This document shows positions 51,801 to 58,921 of a DNA stretch of 64,000 nt, piece by piece; positions within the stretch are counted from its first letter, which is position 1, and every line of letters starts with the position of its first letter. The notes below the pieces were generated by a model, which did not search any database, was not told where the DNA came from, and saw nothing but the letters and a program-made list of their open reading frames with translations. Origin of the DNA: a virus; the IMG/VR virus record IMGVR_UViG_3300032087_005124, positions 1-64,000 of that record; one strand, given 5' to 3'. The position numbers and the translations under genes are program-made.

Positions 51801-54800
51801 CACATGGTGCTAATGGCAATGTTGGTATAGGAACAACTAATCCTGATAGAAAAGTCGTTATTGATGCAGGTGCTGGATACCCTTTAAAACTCAACTCAAC
51901 TCAAGAATATTTATTAGGTTTAGCTAGAAATGGCACAGAACAATGGTGGTTCAAGGTTAATACTGCTGGTGACTTTACAATACATGAAAATTTCGCTAAT
52001 GATAGATTTCGTATAAAAGCAGGTGGTAATGTCGGTATAGGAGTAGGTGACCCAGATGCAACTCTAGAAGTTAAAGGCGCAGGAAATACCAATGCTACTA
52101 CATCTCTTCATGTTAGAGATAGTGACGACCAAAAGTTATTCATGGTTAGAAATGACGGTGTTGTAACTGTAGAGCATAATTACTTCTATGCTAGTGCAAG
52201 TGCTGGAGCTTATGTTGAAAACGGATTAAGAGTTAGAGGGTTTCTTGAGAATGACCAAGGAGCTTTAGCAATAAATGGTGATGTTAACTTTGATTCAAAT
52301 ACTTTATATGTAGATAGCTCAAATAATAGAATTGGTCTAGGGACAAATAGTCCTTCAGGTATATTAGACGTTGACGGTGTTGCTTATTTTAGAGGAGGAA
52401 CATCAGTAGGGCATACAGCTAATGAAACTGATGCGGCAATGGTTATTAAAGATGATTTCTTTATCCATACTCAAACAAGTAGTAATTATTTAAGGAGGCT
52501 TATAGGTAAAGACAGTAGTCATAACATACATGTTGGCGAATCTCAAACAGAACTAATTCAATCAATAAAGTTTTATGCTGGTTCATCTGCCAATGCTCAT
52601 TACGCATTTCACGGTGGAGCAACAGAAAGAATGCGAATAGAAGGGGGTGGCAATGTTGGCATAGGATCAACTAACCCACAAGTAAAATTAGATGTAAATG
52701 GAAATATTAAAGCGTCTCAAGTAGGAGTAACAAACATTGTCACAAACAAAATCGTTAAATTTGGAGGCACTTATTTAGACGATAGTATTATTTATGATGA
52801 CGGGACAAACGTAGGTATAGCAACAAATAGTCCGACATCAAAACTTCATGTTTATGGTGGAGATAACACGGGTCTTTTTGGGTCAATAAGAAATGACTTT
52901 ACCAACAGAATGAACATAAAGGTCGCAATGGGTTCGACCACACGTTACATTGGAACAGTTGAGCAATACGGTAATGGAGATTCATCAGGTTTTACTATCA
53001 GAATATATGATGGGGCAGAAAAAGTCTTTAGAATTGTTCGTGTTGTTGTTCAAAATAGTGGAGGAACTAATTCTGTCTCGGCAACTGTTGAAGGTGGTGG
53101 AGAAGATACTGATATTCATATAAATTTAGAATATAAAAATAGAGATGGAGATGCGACTAAGACAGACTTCTTCCTTGTTCCTACATCAAAAAGCTTTACT
53201 CAATATGTTGAAATAGAAGGATACATATTAAGAGATACTGGTTGGAATACAACTTCACTTACAAGCGTTAGCCTTGATGATGACCTTGCTTTAAATATTC
53301 TTGATTCTGTCAACGGCAGTAGAGTTGGTGTTGGAACTACAGATCCATCAGCAAAGTTTCATGCTGAAGGTTCCATGATAGTTAAAGGTGATGCTGGTTG
53401 GGCTGGAACAGATAATCAAGATGGAGCTATATTTTTAAACACTGCTGGAAGAGCATTACTTGGAGCTTTCTCCACTAGTTATGCAAGACCTTTAATTAGA
53501 ACTTCTAATAATTACATAGAGCATGGTAGCGCAGGAACCAGTTTAATTAATGGATTTAGATTTTATGCAGGAAGCGAAAGTTCTCCTATTGGAACATATG
53601 ATTTCTATACAAGTGGATCTAATAGCAGATTACATATAGAAAAAGGCGGTAATATTGGTATAGGTACAAACAGTCCATCAGCTAATTTAGATATTTATAA
53701 TGGTTCTAGTTGGTCGGAGTTACACCTTGATGGATCTAATGGAGGCGAAATAAAACTTCAAAAAGCAGGGACCACTCATCTTGACATATATGCATCTGAT
53801 GTAGGGAGTACTGCTTCTGTTATTAAAGCACAATCACACTTACAACTAGCTTCAAATAATAGCACTGCTGCTAACAGTAGTATTTATTTAAAGTCAAATG
53901 GCAACGTAGGCATAGGAACAGATTCTCCTTCAGGAACTCTTCATGTTTCAAATACAGGTTCCGAATATACTGACAAATTTATTGTAGACGGTTCTCACGG
54001 TAGATTATTTAATGTTTCTGACGAAACAACAGGAATTATATTTAGCGTCAATGACGCGGCTGGTTTACCAGTTTTAGAAGTAGATAGTACATCTGGATAT
54101 GATAAAGTTAGTATCGGTGAATTTGGTACAAATGCTTTAGTTGTTTCTGGTAGCGGTGTTAGTATAGGTGTGACAGGTTCTAGGGAAGAAGTTTTAGAGG
54201 TTTATCCAGACAAGGATGAAAGTGCTATTCTAGGTAAAGCGCATGTTGGATATGTTGGCTTTAGTAATTTTGCTGGTTTTAGTCATGTAGATAGAAACTC
54301 TACTACAACTTATGCCTTACTACAAAGTGAAGCAGGTTCAACTTATTTAAATAAAGCAGCAGGTCAGCAAATTTATTTTAGAAATGGAAATAGCAACGTA
54401 GGTGGTTTTAATAATTATGACGACTTCTATGTTGGTGCTAGCTCTACAGATAATATTTTTTATGTTGATAGATCTACTGATAGAGTTGGTATAGGTACTA
54501 CATTGCCAAGTCATACATTGACTTTATCCGATGCAACTAGTCCTTCCTTAAAAATAATTGACACTACTAACGACGTTACACTTTTAGCTTACTCACAAGA
54601 TAGTGATGCACACGTTGGAACATACAGTAATCATTCATTAATCCTTGATACAAATAGTTCCGAAGCAATTCGGATTACAAGTGCAGGAAATGTTGGAATA
54701 GGTGTTAGTAGTAATCCTAGTTCTAAACTAGAAGTAAATGGTTCATTCTCGGCTAGTAGTAAAACTTTTAATATTGAACATCCCACACAATCTGGGAAAA

Positions 54801-55114
54801 GGTTAATTCATGGTTGTTTTGAGGGGCCAGAGCATGGGGTTTACTTTAGAGGCAAAACACAAGATAGCGGCATACAAGCTCCAGAATATTGGTCTGGATT
54901 AGTTGATATTGATTCAATGACAGTCGATGTAACTCCAATAGGACCAAATCAAAGTATTTATGTTGATAGGATAGAAGATAATGGAGATGTTTATGTGGGG
55001 GCTAATACTGAAGAACCACTTAATTATTTTTATGTTGTTTATGGCGAGAGAAAAGATATAGATAAGTTGGAGGTAGTGAAAGATGCTCCTGTTGCAGATA
55101 CAGCAATAGTTTAG
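48833..55114 (+). CDS. giant tail fibre/adhesin, 2093 residues
   Basis: A third long fibre. The start (PTVTGDNFYIDKHTLQFRTG) differs from the others. VGIGTxxP modules repeat along most of the length. One module from about 53990 is nearly identical in protein, but not in DNA, to one in the 28771 gene. The C-terminal ~110 residues share the SASSKTFNIEHPT ... YVVYGERKDIDKLE domain with the 2948-residue fibre. After its stop there is a 32-base AT-rich gap before the LamG series. Confidence 0.85.
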   Translation: MPTVTGDNFYIDKHTLQFRTGETGVASIVYDKTDESISIANAGTGQISIGDAGGDIYIGDGSTETDIIFEQNGAIRALTNKTLKLGQGDSDVKVEAQNFLVTGDAGFSGVVTINGNPVMTGANPYDEDTLQTVTDRGATTTNAITLQNNLTLSYNYPRINLTDTNNDSDYSIINNDGSFGIYDVTNTAYRLQILSGGNVGIGSATPAYKLDVAGDIATDRYIRHNGDTNTYFGFPSDDTIQFNTNSSERMRITSAGNVGIGTNSPNQKFVVTARSNFDSQNNFYGSWVDGNTAGDSFFAVGQWWNVGGRMQAGSNNMYIHTHNSSHDLVLQSGGGYVGIGTNSPSQKLEIIADATALADQPAEPLFVHNDGNSIDGRVFLSVKHDEITTAQALGAGLKMTAGAVTAGTASYFDSLIFLEGAAAGSDTIHSAPKAIKFYVDNHGTAAGDGNDYSQLGDLRLTIAEDGNIGIGDASPIGDLQIGTNVFSGANGVYADDRIGLSVNGGLKSMVYASTYNNATYPDYGMVFIHGPNTGDYNVWSISPDGPAKGSGLNFIYRKDATNIHTTTPKVVFDGNGNVGIGTNDPNVPLEIAMNSTELVNLGSSGPNATIQFGSASSTTFGSIGARQTNTSQSALGFLAATPNSSTALYGDMFFSTRENDDSDFSTTAGKRAFSFVRYTNPLMTIMRDGKVGIGTTSPEDLLTVSAGAGSSTTDLVNVGGTGNGRMLVRHIEGKDFNSASLDTLYLNYDSNGAIIAAYGGGNVGIGTNNPDAKLHLHKNSAGSVSAISQSTLVVENNSANAISMLTPNNTTSYLVFGDPDDNQRGYLSYTHADDTMRFKVGGDERMFITGNGNISIGTTALAPHKLNVKGTIVHLNDSNIQVVGITNANGDGRFYANNAGGVTKALIDSNGDSYINGDKFHVGVQSSSHAFVHINGRQLVESPTVPSTVTISDSGDSTKAIRIGYEPTWDVGCISASDLGAGWKDIVIAPHGANGNVGIGTTNPDRKVVIDAGAGYPLKLNSTQEYLLGLARNGTEQWWFKVNTAGDFTIHENFANDRFRIKAGGNVGIGVGDPDATLEVKGAGNTNATTSLHVRDSDDQKLFMVRNDGVVTVEHNYFYASASAGAYVENGLRVRGFLENDQGALAINGDVNFDSNTLYVDSSNNRIGLGTNSPSGILDVDGVAYFRGGTSVGHTANETDAAMVIKDDFFIHTQTSSNYLRRLIGKDSSHNIHVGESQTELIQSIKFYAGSSANAHYAFHGGATERMRIEGGGNVGIGSTNPQVKLDVNGNIKASQVGVTNIVTNKIVKFGGTYLDDSIIYDDGTNVGIATNSPTSKLHVYGGDNTGLFGSIRNDFTNRMNIKVAMGSTTRYIGTVEQYGNGDSSGFTIRIYDGAEKVFRIVRVVVQNSGGTNSVSATVEGGGEDTDIHINLEYKNRDGDATKTDFFLVPTSKSFTQYVEIEGYILRDTGWNTTSLTSVSLDDDLALNILDSVNGSRVGVGTTDPSAKFHAEGSMIVKGDAGWAGTDNQDGAIFLNTAGRALLGAFSTSYARPLIRTSNNYIEHGSAGTSLINGFRFYAGSESSPIGTYDFYTSGSNSRLHIEKGGNIGIGTNSPSANLDIYNGSSWSELHLDGSNGGEIKLQKAGTTHLDIYASDVGSTASVIKAQSHLQLASNNSTAANSSIYLKSNGNVGIGTDSPSGTLHVSNTGSEYTDKFIVDGSHGRLFNVSDETTGIIFSVNDAAGLPVLEVDSTSGYDKVSIGEFGTNALVVSGSGVSIGVTGSREEVLEVYPDKDESAILGKAHVGYVGFSNFAGFSHVDRNSTTTYALLQSEAGSTYLNKAAGQQIYFRNGNSNVGGFNNYDDFYVGASSTDNIFYVDRSTDRVGIGTTLPSHTLTLSDATSPSLKIIDTTNDVTLLAYSQDSDAHVGTYSNHSLILDTNSSEAIRITSAGNVGIGVSSNPSSKLEVNGSFSASSKTFNIEHPTQSGKRLIHGCFEGPEHGVYFRGKTQDSGIQAPEYWSGLVDIDSMTVDVTPIGPNQSIYVDRIEDNGDVYVGANTEEPLNYFYVVYGERKDIDKLEVVKDAPVADTAIV

Positions 55115-55146
55115 AAAAAGTAATTAAAATTAATAAAATATATTAA

Positions 55147-55752
55147 ATGGCAGTAAATTATCAGAATAAAATTGTAACAGATGGATTGGTTCTCTGTTTA
55201 GATGCAGGAGATCCAAAATCATATGCTGGGTCAGGTGATGACTGGAAAGATAGAAGCGGTAATAGTTTTGACTTTACTAATGAGGCTGGTTTTTCAGCCA
55301 ACTTTAATTCTGAAGGATACTTCGGGCTTGAAGCGCCTGATGGAACTAATTACTATAACACTATAACAAATAACACAACATGCACTGTTGTTATTTGGAT
55401 GAGAACAACAGAAGTACAAGCTTTGTTCTGGCATGGACAAAGTGGCGGCCAATACCTTGGCGCTTATAGGAGTGACAATAAAGAATATCATTCCGATTGT
55501 GGCTCGCCTGATTTTTACATGGATACAGTGGAAAAAAGTAATATTTATGATCATATTAGAGATGGGGAATGGCATATGGTTGAATTTAAAAATGTAAATT
55601 TTGCTAACTGGACTCACAATAGATTTAATAATTATGGAGGTTATGATTTTGGTGATGGAGCCGTAGGAAAGATATTAATTTATAATAGGAATTTAACAGC
55701 GGCTGAAAGTACACAAAATTTTAATGCTCTAAGAGGAAAATTTGGAATATGA
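55147..55752 (+). CDS. LamG-like lectin-fold protein, paralogue 2
   Basis: A 201-residue protein with the shared LamG frame: KIVTDGLVLCLDAGDPKSYAGSG, DRSGN, and the end IYNRNLTAAESTQNFNALR followed by KFGI. It is shorter than the other three paralogues. The middle (VVIWMRTTEVQALFW) is divergent and probably forms the binding face. It starts the run of three consecutive LamG genes, with no Shine-Dalgarno sequence before its ATG. Confidence 0.7.
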   Translation: MAVNYQNKIVTDGLVLCLDAGDPKSYAGSGDDWKDRSGNSFDFTNEAGFSANFNSEGYFGLEAPDGTNYYNTITNNTTCTVVIWMRTTEVQALFWHGQSGGQYLGAYRSDNKEYHSDCGSPDFYMDTVEKSNIYDHIRDGEWHMVEFKNVNFANWTHNRFNNYGGYDFGDGAVGKILIYNRNLTAAESTQNFNALRGKFGI

Positions 55753-56438
55753 GTTTAGCACACAGTCCAAGAATAATAACAGATGGGCTTGTCTTCTGCG
55801 TGGACGCAGCAGACAAGAAGTCCTATATTGGTAGTGGATCTACATGGACAGACAGAAAAAGCGGCAATAACCAATCTCTTAATGGAGCTACTTTTGATTC
55901 TGGTAATCGTGGTAGTATAGTGTTTGATGGCGTAAATGATTATAGTATAAATACAGGTTCATCAGATTACGATTTAACAGAAGGAACTGTGGAGTGTTGG
56001 GCTAAAGTTCACAGTAGCACAACTAATTATTTTGGAGTAGGTTCTATTGTTACAATAAATCCATATAAAGGTTTTGGGATTCATAGTTATGCTAACTCTA
56101 CTAAGTTTTCACTTTTTATTACTTACAATGCAGCTGGAACAATTAGATATTTGGATGCTGATAATAATTATGTGATAGACCAGTGGTATCATTTGGTCGG
56201 CACAGTTGGAGCTTCAAGGGCTGATTTTTATATTAATGGGGTTCGAAATGAATACTTTACATACACAACAGCAATTGCACCTTCATCACCGTCGATAACT
56301 ATTGGTAGGTTTTACTCTAATGTTAACAATTTTTATGCGCCATGTAATATAGCATCTGTCAAATTTTATAATAGAGCTTTAACGGAAGATGAAGTCCTCC
56401 AAAACTATAACGCAACAAAAGGAAGATTCGGACTATGA
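55749..56438 (+). CDS. LamG-like lectin-fold protein, paralogue 3
   Basis: A 229-residue protein with the LamG frame: RIITDGLVFCVDAADKKSYIGSGSTW, FDGVNDY, VECWAKV, the WYHLVGTV jelly-roll strand and a VKFYNRALTEDEVLQNYNA end followed by GRFGL. It overlaps its neighbours by 4 bases on each side, so the three genes are co-expressed. Confidence 0.75.
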   Translation: MSLAHSPRIITDGLVFCVDAADKKSYIGSGSTWTDRKSGNNQSLNGATFDSGNRGSIVFDGVNDYSINTGSSDYDLTEGTVECWAKVHSSTTNYFGVGSIVTINPYKGFGIHSYANSTKFSLFITYNAAGTIRYLDADNNYVIDQWYHLVGTVGASRADFYINGVRNEYFTYTTAIAPSSPSITIGRFYSNVNNFYAPCNIASVKFYNRALTEDEVLQNYNATKGRFGL

Positions 56439-57142
56439 GTGCAAGTGCAAACCCAGATATAGTGGATGATGGATTAGTTCTTTGTTTAGATGCAGGAGAT
56501 CCAAAATCTTATAATGGTAATGGAACTACTTGGTTTGATAGATCAGGTCAAGATAATAATGCAATATCCCAAGCTTCAGCTTCAACGACAGAAGGAAGGT
56601 TTAATAGTAATGGTTATTTTGATTTAAATGAGGCTAGTGATGTTTATTTTTTAATTTCTGGGTTAAATAATTATGATTTTGGTTCAAACTTAACAGTCGA
56701 TTTCTGGATTAAAAATACTGGGGGAGATTATAGAGCAATAGTGCAAAATTCTGATACGAATGCGGCAGACGATACAATAGATATTAGATTTGGTAGAGAG
56801 GATTATTATGGAGGTGCAAATAATGGAACTCGATGTAGATTTAATCTTAATAGTAGCTCTACATTTTTAGCGTTTTATGTACCATTAAATGTTTGGACTC
56901 ATGTAACTTGCACATTTGATGGATCTACTATGAGGGTTTATACAAATGGAGAAGAGTTTAGTAATACTTCATATTCTTCATCTATTAACCAATCAGCAAA
57001 TGATATGAAATTATTTAGACATTATAATACTGGGGAGGATTTAGTGAATCCATTTGCTTCTATAAGAATTTACAATAAAACATTCACGGCAGCAGAAGTT
57101 GCACAAAACTTTAAAGCTACTAGAAGTAGATTTGGTCTTTAA
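56435..57142 (+). CDS. LamG-like lectin-fold protein, paralogue 4
   Basis: A 235-residue protein with the shared frame: DIVDDGLVLCLDAGDPKSYNG, WFDRSGQDNN, LTVDFWIKN, VWTHVTCTFDGSTMRVYTNG and a final IYNKTFTAAEVAQNFKATRSRFGL (in part). It is the third in the overlapping run. The four paralogues differ mostly in the middle, as expected for alternative ligand binding. Confidence 0.75.
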   Translation: MSASANPDIVDDGLVLCLDAGDPKSYNGNGTTWFDRSGQDNNAISQASASTTEGRFNSNGYFDLNEASDVYFLISGLNNYDFGSNLTVDFWIKNTGGDYRAIVQNSDTNAADDTIDIRFGREDYYGGANNGTRCRFNLNSSSTFLAFYVPLNVWTHVTCTFDGSTMRVYTNGEEFSNTSYSSSINQSANDMKLFRHYNTGEDLVNPFASIRIYNKTFTAAEVAQNFKATRSRFGL

Positions 57143-57145
57143 TTT

Positions 57146-57170
57146 TTGATATTATTGAATATAATATCAA
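57146..57170 (+). promoter_or_regulatory. palindrome before a glycosyltransferase gene
   Basis: TTGATATTA (57146-57154) and TAATATCAA (57162-57170) form a 9-base inverted repeat with a 7-base spacer, ending one base before the ATG at 57172. A TATAAT lies inside it (57160-57165). It could be an operator or a translation-blocking hairpin. Confidence 0.45.
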
Positions 57171-57171
57171 T

Positions 57172-57855
57172 ATGTTAAAATGTGTTTTCTTAACTCCGAT
57201 AGCTAGCGGCATTACAGGGAATTTAGTCCCTAATTATCTACGATTACAATCTTGGTGTGATAAAAATAATTCTGCTATATTAACTTGTCATAGATTATTT
57301 CTAAACTTTGCCCGCAATTACCTTGCAACAGGAGGAAAAGGATTTGTTGATACCAGCCCACCAGATGCAGAATGGTTGTTTTGGATTGATTCTGATGTAA
57401 ATTTTACAATAGAACAGGTAGAAAAAATATTATCAATAGGAGATGAGCATAAGTTTGTTACAGGTTGGTATAGATCAAACTACTCAGATCAAGCTATGGT
57501 TGGTAACTGGGATGAAGATTTTTTTAGAAAGAACCATCATATGCCTTTTACTTCAGTGGAATGGCTCGATAAAATGGGCAAAGAAGAGCCAAATAAGTTA
57601 GTTGAGGTAGATTGGTGTGGATTTGGGTTTACTAAGATACATAGATCAATTTTTGAAGAGATGGAATATCCATACTTTCCCCTTAATCATGCAAATATAG
57701 AGGGGTGTGATGACAGAAAAGGTGGTAAATTTGACCTAAAGGATTTATCGTTTGAGGATGTTAGTTTTTGCCAAAATTGCTATAAAAAGACTGGAATTAA
57801 GCCTTTAGTAGTACCATCAGTAAGATTGCCACATTATAAATCCTTTTTTGTTTAA
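57172..57855 (+). CDS. GT-A glycosyltransferase
   Basis: A 227-residue protein. FARNYLA in the first quarter, the WLFWIDSDVNF segment with DSD metal motif and VTGWYRSNYS match GT-A transferases of the ANP1/MNN9-like or related phage families. VDWCGFGFTKI and the DVSFCQNCYKKTG segment are typical of those proteins. Its place after the LamG genes suggests it sugars a fibre or lectin, or modifies host glycan. No signal sequence. Confidence 0.65.
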   Translation: MLKCVFLTPIASGITGNLVPNYLRLQSWCDKNNSAILTCHRLFLNFARNYLATGGKGFVDTSPPDAEWLFWIDSDVNFTIEQVEKILSIGDEHKFVTGWYRSNYSDQAMVGNWDEDFFRKNHHMPFTSVEWLDKMGKEEPNKLVEVDWCGFGFTKIHRSIFEEMEYPYFPLNHANIEGCDDRKGGKFDLKDLSFEDVSFCQNCYKKTGIKPLVVPSVRLPHYKSFFV

Positions 57856-57859
57856 ACGA

Positions 57860-57865
57860 GTGTAA
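57860..57865 (+). promoter_or_regulatory. GTGTAA motif, 40 bases before a start
   Basis: GTGTAA, followed after 11 bases by TATAAT (57877-57882), then an AT-rich leader to ATG 57906. The motif is further from the start than the others. Confidence 0.4.
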
Positions 57866-57905
57866 GAAATATTAGATATAATAATAATTTTAACTATAAT
57901 TAATT

Positions 57906-58427
57906 ATGCCAGAAGATAATTTAGGAGATCCAATTCCAAGAGACGAGCCATTTGTGGTTCCTGCCCAACCAGAAGAAACATTTGATTCTGTTTGGTTGCG
58001 TAGTATTAATATTTATGCACCAAATACAGCAGAAGCTGATCCTACTCAGGGGAGTATTAATGTTGAAATGTTGCCTTATGATGCAGAGAATAAAAAAGTT
58101 TTAATAACTGCTGATAATGAAGGGGCTGAATACATTAATGTACCTTCTAGAGTTAACGGAAGAAAACCTTTTTGGCAGATGATTCAAGAAGTTCCAGAGG
58201 CGGCCGCTGCCATGGATGCTATCATTGCTGCTATACCTGCTATTAGAACTTGGGCAAATACACCGCCCCCTGAGCCAGAGCCACCTGAGCCATCACCACC
58301 AGAGCCTGATCCAGAGCCAACTCCAGATCCAGAACCAACTCCAGATCCAGAGCCTGTTGACGATGGTGCTGATCCAGAGCCTGTTGACGATGGTGCTGAT
58401 GCAGAGCCTGTTGACGATGGCGTTTAA
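57906..58427 (+). CDS. protein with Pro/Glu/Asp-rich repeat tail
   Basis: A 173-residue protein. The first 115 residues are a small alpha/beta domain (VWLRSINIYAPNTAEAD, KVLITADNEGAEYINVPSRVN). From about residue 120 comes a stiff PEPEPPEPSP-type linker, then PDPEPT repeats, then three copies of a nine-residue unit containing EPVDDG. Such tails often act as flexible spacers on virion proteins. It is followed by a terminator. No family recognised. Confidence 0.6.
   Translation: MPEDNLGDPIPRDEPFVVPAQPEETFDSVWLRSINIYAPNTAEADPTQGSINVEMLPYDAENKKVLITADNEGAEYINVPSRVNGRKPFWQMIQEVPEAAAAMDAIIAAIPAIRTWANTPPPEPEPPEPSPPEPDPEPTPDPEPTPDPEPVDDGADPEPVDDGADAEPVDDGV
58308..58424 (+). repeat. tandem 18- and 27-base coding repeats
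   Basis: Two 18-base units (58308-58325 and 58326-58343, differing by one base) are followed by three 27-base units (58344-58370, 58371-58397, 58398-58424). All keep the reading frame and encode the PDPEPT and EPVDDG repeats. Unit number could change by slippage or recombination. Confidence 0.85.
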
Positions 58428-58460
58428 GCCAAAGGTTAACGTTTATTTTTGCAAATAAGG

Positions 58461-58499
58461 TGTTAGGATATGTCTTTCTTGATGTATCCTAACATTTTT
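58461..58499 (+). terminator. rho-independent terminator between converging genes
   Basis: TGTTAGGATA (58461-58470) and TATCCTAACA (58485-58494) form a 10-base perfect stem with a 14-base loop, followed by TTTTTA. It ends the long plus-strand structural region. The stem also overlaps the 3' end of the minus-strand gene, whose stop codon lies within it. Confidence 0.75.
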
Positions 58500-58795
58500 A
58501 TTTGTCCTATTAAGCTCATAACGTTAACACAATTTATACTTTTTGCGACTACAGTTAACGGGTAGTTATGTTCGGTGTCTAAACGTACACCTTCTTCTCT
58601 TTTATCTGGGCTAAGTATTTCTGACACATAGTCATAGAAACCTTTTTTCTTTAGAATCTTATAATAATAGTCTATTTGAGATTCAGGAGCCTCAATTAGC
58701 ACATCCATCTCCAAATAAGACTTGGCGGTCATGCTAAGAAATCTGAAATATAGACCTTCGTTTAGAGTTAAATCAGATACAACAATCAAGTTCAC
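58463..58795 (-). CDS. small protein, unknown
   Basis: A 110-residue minus-strand protein starting with GTG at 58795, 8 bases after a GTGTAA motif. The sequence is mixed (LIVVSDLTLNEGLYFRFLSM, YYKILKKKGFYDYVSEILSPDKREEGVRLDT) and ends in VMSLIGQIKMLGYIKKDIS (in part). No catalytic motif was recognised. It is the last gene of the minus-strand block and faces the terminator. Confidence 0.6.
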   Translation of the reverse strand: MNLIVVSDLTLNEGLYFRFLSMTAKSYLEMDVLIEAPESQIDYYYKILKKKGFYDYVSEILSPDKREEGVRLDTEHNYPLTVVAKSINCVNVMSLIGQIKMLGYIKKDIS

Positions 58796-58803
58796 TATAA
58801 TTT

Positions 58804-58809
58804 TTACAC
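58804..58809 (-). promoter_or_regulatory. GTGTAA motif on the minus strand, 8 bases before a GTG start
   Basis: On the minus strand the order is GTGTAA, AAATTATA, GTG. The leader has no Shine-Dalgarno sequence. The spacing resembles the plus-strand sites at 20327, 21654 and 39393. Confidence 0.45.
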
Positions 58810-58837
58810 AAATATAGCCTAAAAATCGCCTTAATTG

Positions 58838-58860
58838 AATTTAAATTAATTAAAATTAAG
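58838..58860. repeat. AT-only near-palindrome
   Basis: AATTTAAATTAATTAAAATT is close to the perfect palindrome at 63255-63274. It lies in the 126-base gap between two minus-strand genes. No gene is seen in this gap. Confidence 0.4.
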
Positions 58861-58882
58861 AATAGATCTAGTAATAAATTAC

Positions 58883-58917
58883 TTCCAAGAATGAGAGCTA
58901 AAGAGCCAAATATAGTA
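58883..58917 (-). repeat. third, diverged copy of the 37-base leader repeat
   Basis: TTCCAAG ... AGCCAAATATAG with the same spacing as the tandem copies at 59689-59762. It lies just downstream of the GT2 stop and upstream of the 58795 gene. Confidence 0.5.
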
Positions 58918-58921
58918 GGGT

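Noticed and set aside
28771-55114. Regular DNA repeats that could suggest a CRISPR array or mobile repeats
   Set aside because: The repeated 20-base motifs are codons for VGIGTxxP and are spaced by long coding modules of variable length. There are no short spacers, no leader and no cas genes.
28771-57142. Diversity-generating retroelement acting on the fibre or lectin genes
   Set aside because: No reverse transcriptase gene and no template/variable repeat pair with adenine-specific changes was seen in the window.
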